Assembly: GCA_023333565.1 (NCBI GenBank)
Contig: JAJKFH010001480.1
Location: 1,550,001 to 1,614,000 of the forward strand
Source: Puffinus mauretanicus
Lineage: Eukaryota > Chordata > Aves > Procellariiformes > Procellariidae
Direction: 5' to 3'
DNA length: 64,000 nucleotides
The position numbers and the translations under genes are program-made. This document shows, piece after piece, positions 40,144 to 53,899 of this stretch (positions are counted from its first letter, which is position 1; each line of letters starts with the position of its first letter). Below the pieces are notes generated by a model, which had not been told where the DNA came from, ran no database searches, and was given only the letters and a program-made list of their open reading frames with translations.

Positions 40144-43100
40144 AAAGGTGATTTTGGACAATTAAATCAAAACATAACAGAATAGGGCTGTAATTATATT
40201 ATCTGGTATTTTGATGCTCAACTTTGGTGACACTTCCTTCAAGTCTGTAACTATTGCTCTATTGTAAAAAAAACAAGATAGGTTGCCTTCAGACACAGAA
40301 GGACTGGCTTATGAAAAAAATAAATACATTCACACACATCCATTCTGAGATAAAACATTAGTGGCCTCATACTAATTTAAGGAACCTTTTTTGATTGTAA
40401 AGACCCTTGGGATAGATACACATCTTGCATCTTTTCATGAAATTCATGTAGAATTGAGACACAAACTGTTCAGAACCACATACTGTTTTTTCAGCCTTTC
40501 CTTCAGGAGAAAAGCACCCCCTTTTTATTGAGGCAATATAACCACTGAAATCTACTCTTACAATCTCTTCTGTATTTTTTATATTTTCTTATCTGAGGAG
40601 ATGAATTAGGCTATGGAAAAGAATGAAGTGCCCAAGAGAGAGAAACAAGAGCCCACAAATTAAGAGGCACCAAAGGCAAGAATTGCCAGTAAGGTCCCAT
40701 ACTTAAACATCTATCACCCAAAATTCTAAACCAAGTTTCTTTTTGAAAACAAGAAACAAACGTTCAACAAGACATCTTATATCCTGTACTTACAGTTAAA
40801 TTATTCCCACAATTCTGATGCCAAATATTTTCTTTCTGAGGTTTCTAACAGATTGCATCCAGCCAAAGGATGGAGCCTATCTTCATACCGGGATAAAGCC
40901 TAGAACAGAAGGTATGAGCTATAAGCAAATGATCAATCCATACTTCTGGATAGCAAAAGCTGCTAAAGCTGATGGATGGACATTGTAACAAGAGCAAACC
41001 AAGTTTCATTAACAACAGTCAGTGATGGCTGTCACTGTCACAAGTTGGTGTGCCACCCCTATGAAAGCTGAAAGCCATCAAAATGCCAAGTATCTGGCAC
41101 GTGCAGGCACTTCTTGGTGCTCCTCCAAGCAGCGTTCCAGCAGAAGGCTGTTCAGTCCTACAGAACACATGTATGCTTTATGTTGCTCCAGATTTTGGCC
41201 AGAAAATACAAATACTTTGAGTGTCTCCTTCCAACAACTAAATCTCACTTTTAAAGGTGACTATACACTACTAAGGGTTGGGATATTTGCCAAAATGAAC
41301 CACCAAAATAAGTAACCTTAGTTACTAATTATGTAACGGAGTGCAACAGGCCAAGTTTTCTGACAAAGTGACTTGTCTGGTCTTAACAAAAATTACAGTA
41401 GATGATAATGTCATCTACATACATCATATACCACTCTAGAATTATAAACTCTTACGTTAAATTCTTAGCATTTCCATACATGACAAGAATAATATTCCTC
41501 TATGACCACACAGCTACAAAGCATTTTTTGCTTTGTATATGGAACAAAACTTTTCACTTTAAGTCAACAAGTTCAGAGAAAAGTTATGCGCATTATTAAA
41601 CGCTTCAAAGAAAAAGACCAAAAAAGGCAAGACCAACATTTTCAAAAGTATCCAACCTTCTAGCTATTTTACTCCATACACCTATAATCTCATTTTACAG
41701 ATTATAAGTAGCACCACAATTCCAAATTAACTCAATAATTATTCAGCATTGCTGAATACAATGAGATATTTAAGAATATTAATAAATAAAATTTCCAGAT
41801 TAAAATAACTGTAACTCTTCTGAACATCTTTTTTACTTGTTAGGTTTTTTTGTACAGTCCTTCTAGACCGTCACAAGAAAAGATATGTTCCTCATATGCT
41901 ATAGATTCAATATTCCAGCATTTTTGTGAAGCTGAGAAATCTGGTGAACATACTGCTAGGCTTGTTAAGAAAACTGATATTCTAGTCTTTTGCCTCCTTA
42001 CTGTAAGATATGCCCACCAAGCCTTCCCTTTCCAGAGCAACAAAGGATGAATTTGTAAATACAACTACATGAAAAAGGCACAGCACCAAGAATTTCTCAT
42101 TACAATTGACAGAAAAATGATCTTTATGATGCACACATTTCTTTACTTATATTAAGGGCGGGAAAGGATATTCATTTCAATGAGATATGCTATGAAGTAA
42201 GTTGTTTATGATTTTGTCGTGTTCACTAGGGCATAATACTAGTACTCAAATATCATACTGTATTGCAACATATAAATATCAGAAATAAGTTGCTACAGCT
42301 CAGTGGCAATGTAAAATTGAGGCCACCGTTCCACAGCAGACTGCACAGCAAACTTAAAAAGTTTAAATTTAAAGCACCAAGGCAAAGAACAGACTGTAAA
42401 CAAGATAAATACACTTTACTTGAAGAGCTTGATAGAAAACTGGGGTTTAGCCAATTTTGAGTAATAAATTAGCAAAACCAGACCTCCTTCTGATGTTGAG
42501 GAAAGCTCCAACACCGTTTCTTCATCAAAGCTACTCGCCAGTGCAGCACACATTTGATCATGGAGCACTACAGCTACCATGCATAAGGCAGTTCTGATTT
42601 TGCATTTAACTTCTAGTTACTTTTTACTGCCATTTAAGAGACAAAAAATTATCAAACTATTTTGCTACTGCAGGACAAAAGAAGTCAGTTATGACAGAAG
42701 ACATCTATCAGTATTAATTTTTTTTTTTTTTATTTCAAGTGGCATTCAACAGTCCCCGCTAAGATCACGGTCCCCGGTGCTACTCACTGCAGAGATACAC
42801 TGAGACAAGCGTGCCATTAGGCCCTTACAACTACAGACAGACAAAATGGACAAACAATTGGAAAAGAAAGGACCCAGAAGTGACATCTCCAAGTGATTCA
42901 GTTGCCACATGAAAGACATTTCAATTAGCATGACCACTCAGCCCCTTTCTCCTAACACTACCAAGAGGAGCTGATCAAAAGCCTGCTGCAGTGAAGCAAA
43001 TGGTCATATTACAAAAAGTTAACTGGAAATCAAAGTGGAAAAAAAAATAACCAAAAAAAACCCCCAACAAAACAAAGAACATACCAAAAAATAAACACTC

Positions 43101-44188
43101 CAATTATGTAGAGAGGACAGTGACAAATGTTGACACCAGTGAGTCTGGATAAGACAATTCCTATTTTTCTGAGACATGCAATTCTACTTCCAAAAGTGAA
43201 TTTTTAAAGATGTGTTTGTGTTGGTTTTTTTTTTAATAGAGGATAGCAAAATAGTTCTAAATGCAAACAATTACTGTATCTCGTATGCTGGTAATAAGTA
43301 TCTGAAAATGTCTGTTCTCAATTTATTTTTGTTCACACACTAACACACCTGGCATGTTTCTATCCAGAATTCTCATGCAGTGACTCCAAAGATCCATCAT
43401 GCAGATGACCTGTGAGATAGCTAACACTGAGCTGCAATAGGTTAGCAAATCTTAAATAAGTACCAACAATTTTTTGCATAGACAAAATTTGAGCATGGGA
43501 AAATATGTATAGGGAAGCCCAGATATATACATTTTTCATGTGAAAGCACCTCAATGCAAAATTTAAAGTTCATTTTGAGTATTTGGTTTTCAAACATACA
43601 CCTTGCTACTACCAGCAGTATCTTAGAGGTCTTTTTTTTCTAAGGGGAAAGGAAGGTGCACATTGCTCAGAACCAAAGAATAACTACACCTGAATGAACG
43701 CTAATTGCTTAATACCTTCCGATGAATTACCATTCTAAGCAGACGGCTGAAACAGAAGAAACTTCTCTCTGAAGCAGCCAAAAAGTGACTGCATACACCT
43801 CAGTGGATGTTCGAAGTGTAATCAAGAGTCTAAAGCACCTTTTAGAGGACTCTTTTTTCCCAGAATTATCACCAGGAAAAGTAGCTGTATTAGCAATTTG
43901 TATGTTCAAATCCCATTCATATGCTCAAATTAAAATATTTAATTGAGTGCAGTAGCATTGGACTGATGGTATTACATACTATAAACATTTTCTATTTAGT
44001 AAGATCCTTACATAGTGAATTATTTATAACGCTAAATATGCCTACAGGATAGTTTTCAGGTTTGGAAGTATTAGCCATTGCCCTTGATCAGCATTTTTCA
44101 AGAGACCTGAAGCAACAATTTCCAGAAAGTAATTTTTTTTTCAATTTTTCTTCAGGGAAAGTCTTTAGAAAAAGATCAAAAGATAGTA

Positions 44189-44260
44189 TAATGTAATAAT
44201 ATAATGTAATGTAATACAATGTAATGTAATGTAATATAATATAATATAATATAATATATT
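44189..44260. repeat. TAATG/TAATA pentanucleotide repeat
   Basis: A tandem run of TAATG units grades into TAATA units over about 70 bases. Confidence 0.9.
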
Positions 44261-46980
44261 TTAGATAATGTTGTTAGTACAGATTACTGTCCAAGCAAAA
44301 ATAAATGCCTAATTCTTGCACAGCTATACTTGCAGAGATACCATAGAACATACATGCACAAATACCAACAGCAGCTTCAGAATAAATGAAAAAAGTACCA
44401 CTGCTAAAACATATTCAGGAGGTACACTGGAGACAGCTTTCCAAAAAGGCAAAAAATATTTGTGAGAAGGAAGGTAGTTTAATGAACTATGAAACTCCCT
44501 TTTCTCAATGCAATTATTATTTTAATCTCATGGTATTAGAAAAACAAATGGAGGTCCATCCTTTAAAATCCTCACAGGTTCTTTGTTCTAGCTGCCAAAC
44601 TATCTGTGGTACCATTTGTTTGATCCAGATGCTTAAGAGGGTCTTGAATGTGACAACACAAAAGCTGATACTGTACTTGAGTGTCATGTTAAGGGAAGAT
44701 ACTAACTTTGGCAAACATAAGCTGACTAGATATACATGTATGTCATTTTCTGGCACACATTGTACCGCAGCTGGCACATATTTTACAGCATCTGCAACAC
44801 TACTAGAGACAGAATGTGATCAACCCCCTCTCTGCAAATATTATGTTAAGACACCTTCCTGTCTTTGCACTGACATGATTCTGACACCGCACCTGACCAA
44901 TAATACTCAGAGATTAAATTATGCCAAGAAAGTACAGTAGCAAACAAAACAGCCAAAAGTTTCCTCTTAGGTCTGAAACACTTCTGCACAGTTCAGACTG
45001 CATAAGCCAAAGCTGACACGCAGATGTCAGCTCCCAAACTCCACAGAAGTTTTTACACTGGCCATCTTTGAGAAAACCAGCTCACCACCGCTGCCGCGAA
45101 CACAGCAGGCCCAGGTGAGTGCCTGCACCCCAACTCAGGAAGCACACAGTAACTTCAAGCAGAGCCCAGAGAGGCCACAGCTCCATTTCCAGACCCCAGT
45201 TGCTCACCCTATCCTTCTGCTATTGCATGCGACAGCCACAAGCTCCTTCTGGGTCTGCTGGAGGAGTTATGCCTGGTACACAATAGAAATTGAAGCTATT
45301 TAGACACTCTTTAAATTGCTATTTAGATACAGTGTTATCAAACTGGACAGGGACCCCAGGTATTAGGACACCTCTGGCTTTTATCCTATCTGTTAAATAG
45401 CCCTCTGCAAGCACAGCTTTGGGAATGCTGCCTTTAAGTGTTTCTAGTCACAAGACCAATCATTAAGGAGACAAAAGCTTGCAGAATCAACCCACTTAGA
45501 GCACTTTACTTTGATTTAGCTATAAACAGTGATTTTCAAAACCGCACATTTGCTCTGTCATAACTGCCTAAAATTCAGAGGGCTTTCTCCACAGCATGAG
45601 TAGAGAGCCTATTTAACATTTAGGGCTCTGGTGTTACTAGTATGAGGAAAAAATAGAGCCTCTGCCTCCTTCAGTGAATCCAGATGTTGCAAATGCCAGT
45701 CTCCTCAGGAACCAAAATGCAATTCCAAATTAAAATGAAACTGGTATTGGAGGATCGCTTACACTCAGTTTTGATTTTATCACATATATCAGCTTGCAAG
45801 CAGGGGCAACTGATAAGGTAGAGTTCTCATAAAGTTACAACTGCTCCTTCATTCAGAGGCAGCCAAAAAAGCCATCTTTGACTTCTCGATGAAGTGCTGT
45901 TCCTTTCAGGAAGATGGTCTCACCACATAGGCCCACACTTCCATGGCTTCCATATTAGGGTCACTCCTCAGAAAGCTCTTCTTTGAAACCATTTGGAAGC
46001 CAAGGCAGGACATAAACAGTGCTTTGGGCAGTGAATTACATCAGTTCTGCTTCCTGATGACAGCGACTTCCCAGTTACCCATTGGAACAGATCTGATGGC
46101 AATGCTAATTCTACACCCCTTACTCCATGTTTGCCAACAAGCCCTACTTGTTGAGTACGAAGTACTTAGATATAAACACCTGGAGAGCAGGCAAGGTCAG
46201 CAAGAAGCCTACATTTCTTAAGTTTACTATCCCATTTAATTCCTAGATTAAGGCTTCTTCTACAGCAAAGTTACCTTCTGCTTTCAGAAAAGCAGCTGAG
46301 CGTGCACAGACCACCACTCACAGTTGCAGCGATGCTTGCAACTAACAGCCCAGCTGTTACCTCACCACAGCTGAAAATGTTTTCCAGGAAAAAAGCTAGT
46401 ATTAGCTGACTTTCATCCTTCCTATGCCGCTTGTCTGTAGGGACAGGAGATGTTAGAGAGCATGTCTCATTTTGATAATTTTGGGAGGTTGCATTAGACA
46501 GATGTCTACTGTAGTTATTATTATTTATCCAGTGTGCATCTGTTTTCTTTATATACAGTTCACATACTGATAAGGTCCCAATAGTTATTTTTATATAACA
46601 TTCTTCAAAGGAACTTTCCCATGCTCCCATTCCTGTTTGCATGCTGCTCAACCGGGCTGTGTGTTCTGGATTTTCAGAAAACAGGCATCTGAATATATTT
46701 AATTCTAATACCAACACACTGAGAACAGAAGCAATGGAGAAGTGCCATATCTTCCAGCATTACAACAATCAGGAAAAGCCAAAGGAGATAAAACAGCATG
46801 TGAAAGGGGAGGAAAAAATTAGAAAATTTGACTACTACTCCCCCGAAAAATAACTACTCTGACTTTGGTAAATCCTTGATGCCTGCAAATGCATGATGGT
46901 GGGACTGACGAGAGTGTGGTGTGTAACGCTATGATGAGATAGCTGAGACGGTTGCACCATAATCACAAGAAAGGGGCACT

Positions 46981-47017
46981 GTTTTGTTTTTTTTTTTTTA
47001 AAAAAAAAACAAAAAAC
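46981..47017. repeat. T13/A10 inverted repeat
   Basis: GTTTTG plus 13 T is followed directly by 10 A and CAAAAAAC, a near-perfect palindrome with no loop. Confidence 0.9.
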
Positions 47018-47838
47018 ATATAAACATCAGATATGCTTCATAGACACATATATCGTACGGTTTTTAACTGCCAAGTTCATCTCCTGACTTAATGTCAGGG
47101 TCAGCAAAACAGGATTCACTTTGTACTTTTTTTTATGCTCCTACTTTCAGTAAAACTTGCCATATGATCTGGATCTAAGAAACATAGGATATGTCACTAT
47201 TGATAATGATAGCTCCTCAAATAAAGTTTAAAATATGCATTAACTTCTTTTAGCCTAAAAGCTTAAACCATAAAGCAATTTTCCCAAATTTGTTTTACAA
47301 ATAACATCAGATGAGAGAGTATGATGTGGGGGGAAAAAAAGTCATTTCTAGCCATGCCAAAATTCCCATACTAGAGAAAGCATAAAGTCTTGTTCGCTTA
47401 TGACCACAAAATAACTCATGCTGTTGTGTCAAAAGGATTATTTTTACTCAAAACCAATACTCTGGGCCAAAAAATCAGACCTACTTTGAGCAATGAGAAG
47501 ACTGCTAACAGAAGCACCACTTAGCACTGGGAAATACCTTTTCCTCTAGCGAAAAAGACTTGTGAATGAGTTTTCACCTCACCTACTGCCAGATGTAAAC
47601 ACAGAAAGATAATCATACTATTCTGACCACCTCTTTTTCCAATGAAACAAAAAATTCATTGTCCCAGTCAAAATTTAGATGTGAGGCTGAAGACACCGTT
47701 GTCACCTGCTATTAGCACAGCAAACTTTTAAGAGATGTTTTGACATTCAGCATAAGCTGTTCTCTCAAAGTTTCTTCCAGTTTGACCACTTTCTCCTCTC
47801 TCATCACCAGATTTGATGGAACAGTCCAAAATCAGACA

Positions 47839-49154
47839 GAATCATAGAATCATAAAATCATTAAGGTTGGAAAAGACCTCTAAGATCATCGAGTCCAACC
47901 ATCAACCCAACACCACCATACCCACTACACCATGTCCCTGAGCGCCTCATCTACACGTCTTTTAAATACTTCCAGGGATGGTGACTCTACCACTTCCCTG
48001 GGCAGCCTGTTCCAAGGCCTGACCACTCTTTCAGTAAAGAAATTTCTCCTAATGTCCAATCTAAACCTCCCTTGGCGCAACTTGAGGCCATTTCCTCTTG
48101 TCCTATCGCTAGTTACTTGGCAGAAGAGACCAACGCCCACCTCACTACAACCTCCTTTCAGGTAGTTGTAGAGCGCGATGAGGTCTCCCCTCAGCCTCCT
48201 CTTCTCCAGACTAAACAACCCCAGTTCCCTCAGCCGCTCCTCATAAGACTTGTGCTCCAGGTCCTTCACCAGCTTCGTTGCCCTCTCTGGACACGCTCCA
48301 GCACCTCCATGTCCTTCTTGTAGTGAGGGGCCCAAAACTGAACACAGTATTCGAGGTGCGGCCTCACCAGTGCCGAGTACAGGGGCGATCACCTCCCTGC
48401 TCCTGCTGGCCACACTATTTCCTGATACAGGCCAGGATGCCGTTGGCCTTCTTGGCCACCTGGGCACACTGCCGGCTCATGTTCAGCCGGCTGTCAACCA
48501 GCACCCCCAGGTCCTTTTCCTCTGGGCAGCTTTCCAGCCACTCTTCCCCAAGCCTGTAGCGTTGCCTGGGGTTGTTGTGGCCAGTGCAGGACCCGGCACT
48601 TGGCCTTGTTGAACTCTCATACAGTTGGCCTCGGCCCATCGATCCAGTCTGTCCAGGTCCCTCTGCAGAGCCTTCCCTACCCTCCAGCAGATCAACACTC
48701 CCGCCCAGCTTGGTGTCATCTGCAAACTTACTGAGGAGCACTCGATCCCCACGTCCAGATCGTCGATAAAGATATTCAACAGGACCGGCCCCAGTACTGA
48801 GCCCTGGGAACACCGCTTGTGACCGGCCGCCAACTGGATTTAACTCCATTCACCACAACTCTCTGGGCTCGGCCGTCCAGCCAGTTTTTTACCCAGCGAA
48901 GAGTGTACCTGTCTAAGCCGTGAGCCTCCAGCTTCTCTAGGAGAATGCTGTGGGAGACAGTGTCAAAGGCTTTACTGAAGTCCAGGTAGACCACATCCAC
49001 AGCCCTTCCCTCACCCACTAGGCAGGTCATCTGGTCATAGAAGGAGATCAGGTTGGTCAAGCAGGACCTGCCTTCCATGAACCCGTGCTGGCTGGGCCTG
49101 ATTCCCTGGTTGTCCCGCACACGGCTTGTGAGCGCCCTCAAAACGAACCGCTCC
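47839..49154 (-). mobile_element. CR1 LINE copy B, young 5'-truncated copy
   Basis: Read on the minus strand this is the 3' 1.3 kb of a CR1 very close to copy A: RT from GGAGCGGTTCGTTTTGAGGG (49154 downward), [20 protein letters not shown], an RT FADD region, [36 protein letters not shown] and the 3'UTR. It ends at GAATCATAGAATCATA (47839 on the plus strand). Several small indels break the frame. It is truncated within RT, so it is not autonomous. It lies sense to CPQ in inferred intron 1. Confidence 0.95.
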
Positions 49155-51555
49155 AGAAGCCCCGTATGGTCCACCCATATCAGATATGCTGGGTTTGGCT
49201 ATGTCAGGTCTTTTTAACAATCACGACTGTAGCATACACCAGGTAGCACTGCAAAGCAAGATGTACCTGCTGACTTGGGCGGCATCACTTGCTGGAAACA
49301 AGCACATCTGTCCTCATTTGGTTACTCTTTGAAAGGTGGCCACGGAGAGATGCCTGCTACCACCCTTTCTGCAAGTTTTCTCTTCAGCCATAACAGGTAA
49401 GCCCAAAATGAAGCATGAATCACAGACCTTAGCTGCGGTACTAATGTATATTAAAGTCAGCGTAGGTATATATTACCAGCCCATGGACTGGGCAACTGAG
49501 GGTTTGGATCAGTCATGGCTTAAGTCCATCTAGGTCCCAGCTACGGTGGCTCTGCCCTCCAAACTGCCATTCACTTGCACAAGAACTTCTTCCATATGGT
49601 CAGGCAGCAAGTTGGTTCTGGGAACCAACCCAGTGAAAAACATTTATTCTTTGTTTGCAGAAATTAATCACAAGCATTAGTACCAGTAGGCTACTGCCAA
49701 AGAGAAAATGGGGATGTACTACTCAAAGGAAGATTGGACTGCAGCAGTCCCTGCAGCCGGAAGAGCAGACAGCTCTGCTCTTTCTACCTCTGCTACCTGG
49801 GTGAGAACCACTGGCCCAGCAGGTGGGTGGGGTGGGAACCTCCGCAGCAGTTGCAGGTAAATTAGACAAGGGCAGTAACTCAGAGCCTGCGCAGAATTTT
49901 CCAAGCCTATTCCTGAGACTTTTTTTGCTTCTGAAAACCCTCTAGAGATTCCTTACCCAACAACTATTTCAAGACAACCAAACTGAACAAGTAATTAAAA
50001 TCAAGTTGACTTTGTTTTCCTTCTAGGGCATCTCACAGTGCACCACTGAGGTAGAAACTGTCTGCTCTGGGTATTTTTCAGCAGCACTGAATACATTACC
50101 TGCGATTAGTAATGTACTTTTCTGCCTTACCTAGTTGTCATAAGAGAAAATATTAATAGGCCATTGCATTAGATGATTAATCTTAAAGAAATTAGTAACT
50201 TACAATTCTTTTTGCTTCCAAAGCAATAAAGAATGTCATTAAACTAAACTCCGAGAAATGTTTTCACAGTCTGCCACGGAAGAGCACTCATGTTTTGTAT
50301 GAGAGAACATGACCAGAGAGATTACTAGAAGGTGAGCCCTGTGATTCAGAACAGTAAAAATCAACAAGATCAGAAACGCTAATCTCAAAACCTGTGGAGA
50401 GCAGAAGGGGAAACCATTACAGATAAATCAAATTTATGCTTTGGTCTTCAAAAGTTACAGATAAAAAAGTGGATGCTTTCCCAACGGAGTCTATTGGCTC
50501 AGATCTCATTTTAAGGCCTCAAAAAAGCACATTTCTTCCTCAAATGTCTATTGGCACATGCATAAAATTTCATAAGCCCCTTTTGTGGGGCTACTTGAAA
50601 CACAAAATTACTGTCTACTCACTTGTCTTATGTAAATTCACAGTCAAGTGCCTCCTCTGAAAAAACTAACACAAAAATTAAAGACACAGGATATCAATAT
50701 ATATGTAGCAGATGAAAGCTAGAAAAATTGGGGGAGGGCGGAAGAGTGATCTCATTCCCTTTCACACAAAGTGTCTAGCAGGAAATGTACAATGGCTACA
50801 TTTGAGTAAAAGATCAGACACCATAACCAGCAACTGGAAAAAAAAAAACCACACATGCACTTAAAACCAGAACTGTTTTCTTACATCAGTACTAAAACAG
50901 GCTTCACAAGGGTGACAACAGTTCTCAGTTGCACAAGATGCTACATCTGTGGGGGGTCACAAAACAGGTTTGGGCAAGTCCTGAGCTAGTGGAAACTGCC
51001 ACTGTTGTACTGAATGCACGGTGGTCACTCAGGCAAGTTTAAAATACATCTTAGTTGTTTATATTTCCTGTGACGTAAGAAATGTCTATGATAGGTGACC
51101 TGAGATTAACCTCCTCTCACTGGAACATCAAGATCATTGATTTAAAATTTATCTTAGACAATTAAGAATTGAGATAAATTTGACTGGAATTTTTCTTTTC
51201 TAAAACAGCATTAGTATCTTTTGAAGTCAGGTTTTAAGATCACAGGTCTTTTACCAACACCTCTGATTGCAATGGGTAGTAGAGATAAACATTTTGCCAA
51301 AATATATAAACAATTTCTTAAGAGATGTATTTCAATCTGCACATCTTTTTCATTAGATACTTCTCCCGAAACCCTCTTTGGCAGCAACAGCACCGAAGGA
51401 TTTTCACGTTTTTCTCTCATATCCACTATGGACAAAATTAATCAAACACATCTATGTTAATTAGACTTAAAAGGCTCTGAGAAAATATTACTATTATTAA
51501 CACCAGGACAGAAAAAAAGAATCTAAATGAGCTGGGTGTCTCAATGCTCTCCATA

Positions 51556-51594
51556 AAAAAAAAAAAAAAACACAACAACAACAAAAAAAACCAC
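51556..51594. repeat. A-rich and CAA-repeat tract
   Basis: A run of about 16 A passes into CACAACAACAAC and a second A run. Confidence 0.9.
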
Positions 51595-53544
51595 CCCACC
51601 ATTGGTGCATTCTCTCAAAAACAGAAATCAAGCCTCTTGTAAGATCAAGGCACCCAAAGTATTGCTTTTAAAACTACAGGCTAACAAGGTTAATATTTTT
51701 CGCAAGCTGACATACAATTTTTTCTTCTATTGTAAAACCGACACAAAAAAGAGCAGAGCATTCTCCACAGATTCTGTCAGAAATACTGACTTAATCAAGT
51801 AATTGGCACTTAGGAGATTACGAATCAGAGCTAAAAATTCACTATTGCCATCGCAGTGAAAATGTAAGTGACTGGGGGTCAACTGAAGAAAGAACTTACA
51901 TTTATTTCAGTACTTTGAGATTATTGCAGACATTTGGTAACAAAAACGTGAGAGGTTACTGCAATGCAGTTTTTGACAGATAATATTTCCTGTCGAGACA
52001 GAACAGAAAGAACTGTAGAGAATCAAGATTGTAATCATTTCATACATTTCTACACACAAAGTACTTTTTTAAGCAAAATATTTCACCCCTGCAGCTGCTA
52101 TCTCTTAGATGTACTGCCATTCATCATCTTCGTCCTTCCACAACTGGAAAGGAAGGAAGAAATGACAAGACAAAGTTTTCAATCTTAAAACAATAAAGTT
52201 TTATACACTAAAGCAGGAATAGATAAAAGAATCCCATGTGCATTATGAGTTCGTGCAATTACATCAACAATAAGAGACTGTGTAAGTTGTTTCCTTTCTC
52301 GATTTGGCATTAAAGACATGCAGGCATTTGCAAAACCGTGTTATAAAACGAATAAGAATTTATATGAGCTTTTACTGACAGATGTCTCCCAACAGGGGTC
52401 AATGCCAGGTTGTTCTTCCCCAGCCCAGATTTGCAATCTGTTCTTATCTGATTTAGTATCTTATTGTTCTGCTGTTCAAAAGAATTACATATATTTTAAA
52501 CACCAAGAAACAAGATTGGGTAAGACAAAGGCTTAGTATGAAGCTCTAAAGCTGCAATGGCTCTGATCCAAGTTTATCTGCACAGACTTCATCTGAAAGA
52601 TTGAAGTTTGGGTAAAGTAAAACTGATTGCGAGGCATAATTGATAGATGCTATCCAAGATAAAGTGGATATGCCTAAAGAAATGAGTCAAAATTTACAAG
52701 GAAATAAGGCATGTAAGAACTCTCACGGATATAGCAGGCTTTCCAGGGTTTCTTTGGGGAAAGAAGTGTTTGAGGTTTTATTCAAATTAATAATCTAACA
52801 GAGGGAGCACCAGACAAGACTAGAAGGTGATTTTAAGGAGTAGGTAAGCATGAGAAAGACTTTTAATAAAAGCTTTCACCCTCGCAGAAAAATAGCTGGA
52901 GCAAAATCAAGGCCAACTTTTGTCACCCTAGCTTAAATCTTAAGAATTTCTCAAGCTAAAATAGGGAGATACATTCTAGATAGACGTAGATGTAAGCAGC
53001 CCTTCCATTCCCATACAGGGAATCTGTTCTACAGTCATACCAAGGATTGCTTTATAAGAAGAAACAACCACACGCTCCCCTTTCATCAATAGATTACACC
53101 ACTTCTACAGCCTTTTGCTACAGAAGGGCGAGCAGATGTGGAACAATCTCCAGAAATAGTAAAAATTAATCTGATTTTGAACAGAGTGAAAACCATACGC
53201 AAAATTTTGAAAATTAAGGCTTACAGAACAAGAAATCAAGATTTCAGGTGTTGCATGCGTATGGCCCTCTCTGAGCAGGTGATCTGAGAGCTCATGCAGC
53301 ACTTGGGAAAGTCAGGACCCAAAAACTCTGCAGTTTGAAGGAAGAAACAAGTAATCAACAAGCAACCAGAAATCCGGTGTTTCTATTTTGAATTTTCTCT
53401 TCAGTAGTTCTGAGCAGACTTGTCAGACGCAACCACTAGATTCAAAAGGCTCCACCGTATCTAATGCTTCCTTAGTAATATCTGATTCTGCTTGCAGAAT
53501 TAAAATTTTTTCATGTTTTTTTAATCTCACTTTTCTCTCCCTAA

Positions 53545-53630
53545 AATATAAATATATATTTTAGTATTTCGATAAAATATGCATATGCATATACATATAT
53601 ATAAAAATTGTACATACATATACAAACATG
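53545..53630. repeat. AT-rich alternating tract (TATA, ATGCAT units)
   Basis: Alternating TA/CA/TG dinucleotides with repeated ATATGCATATGCATAT just upstream of the CpG island, on the CPQ downstream side. Confidence 0.8.
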
Positions 53631-53899
53631 CCTCTCTTCTTACATGCTTTTCCCTTTTGCATCAATTTGAAACAGGTAGTCTTTAAAGAATAAAGTCCTG
53701 TCAAAACAAATCTAATGGGTACTAGTTACTAGAATTTCCTGCTCAGAAGCACTAAACCACTCTACACGCTGGGACCTCTTCACTGTGAGGTGTGCTGTAA
53801 AACATAATTAAATAGCTAACGTACCCATCTGGTATTTATGGGTTTTATTCGTTTGCAGTGGCATTGCTTTCAGAGCAACACTGTCCGCAGCGATTGCTG

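Noticed and set aside
44386..44940. 184-codon plus-strand open frame
   Set aside because: Composition is unremarkable, no motif is seen, and an opposing open frame overlaps it.
46271..46717. 148-codon minus-strand open frame with a hydrophobic segment near its end
   Set aside because: No family is recognised and there is no supporting splice site, promoter or similarity. Chance is sufficient.
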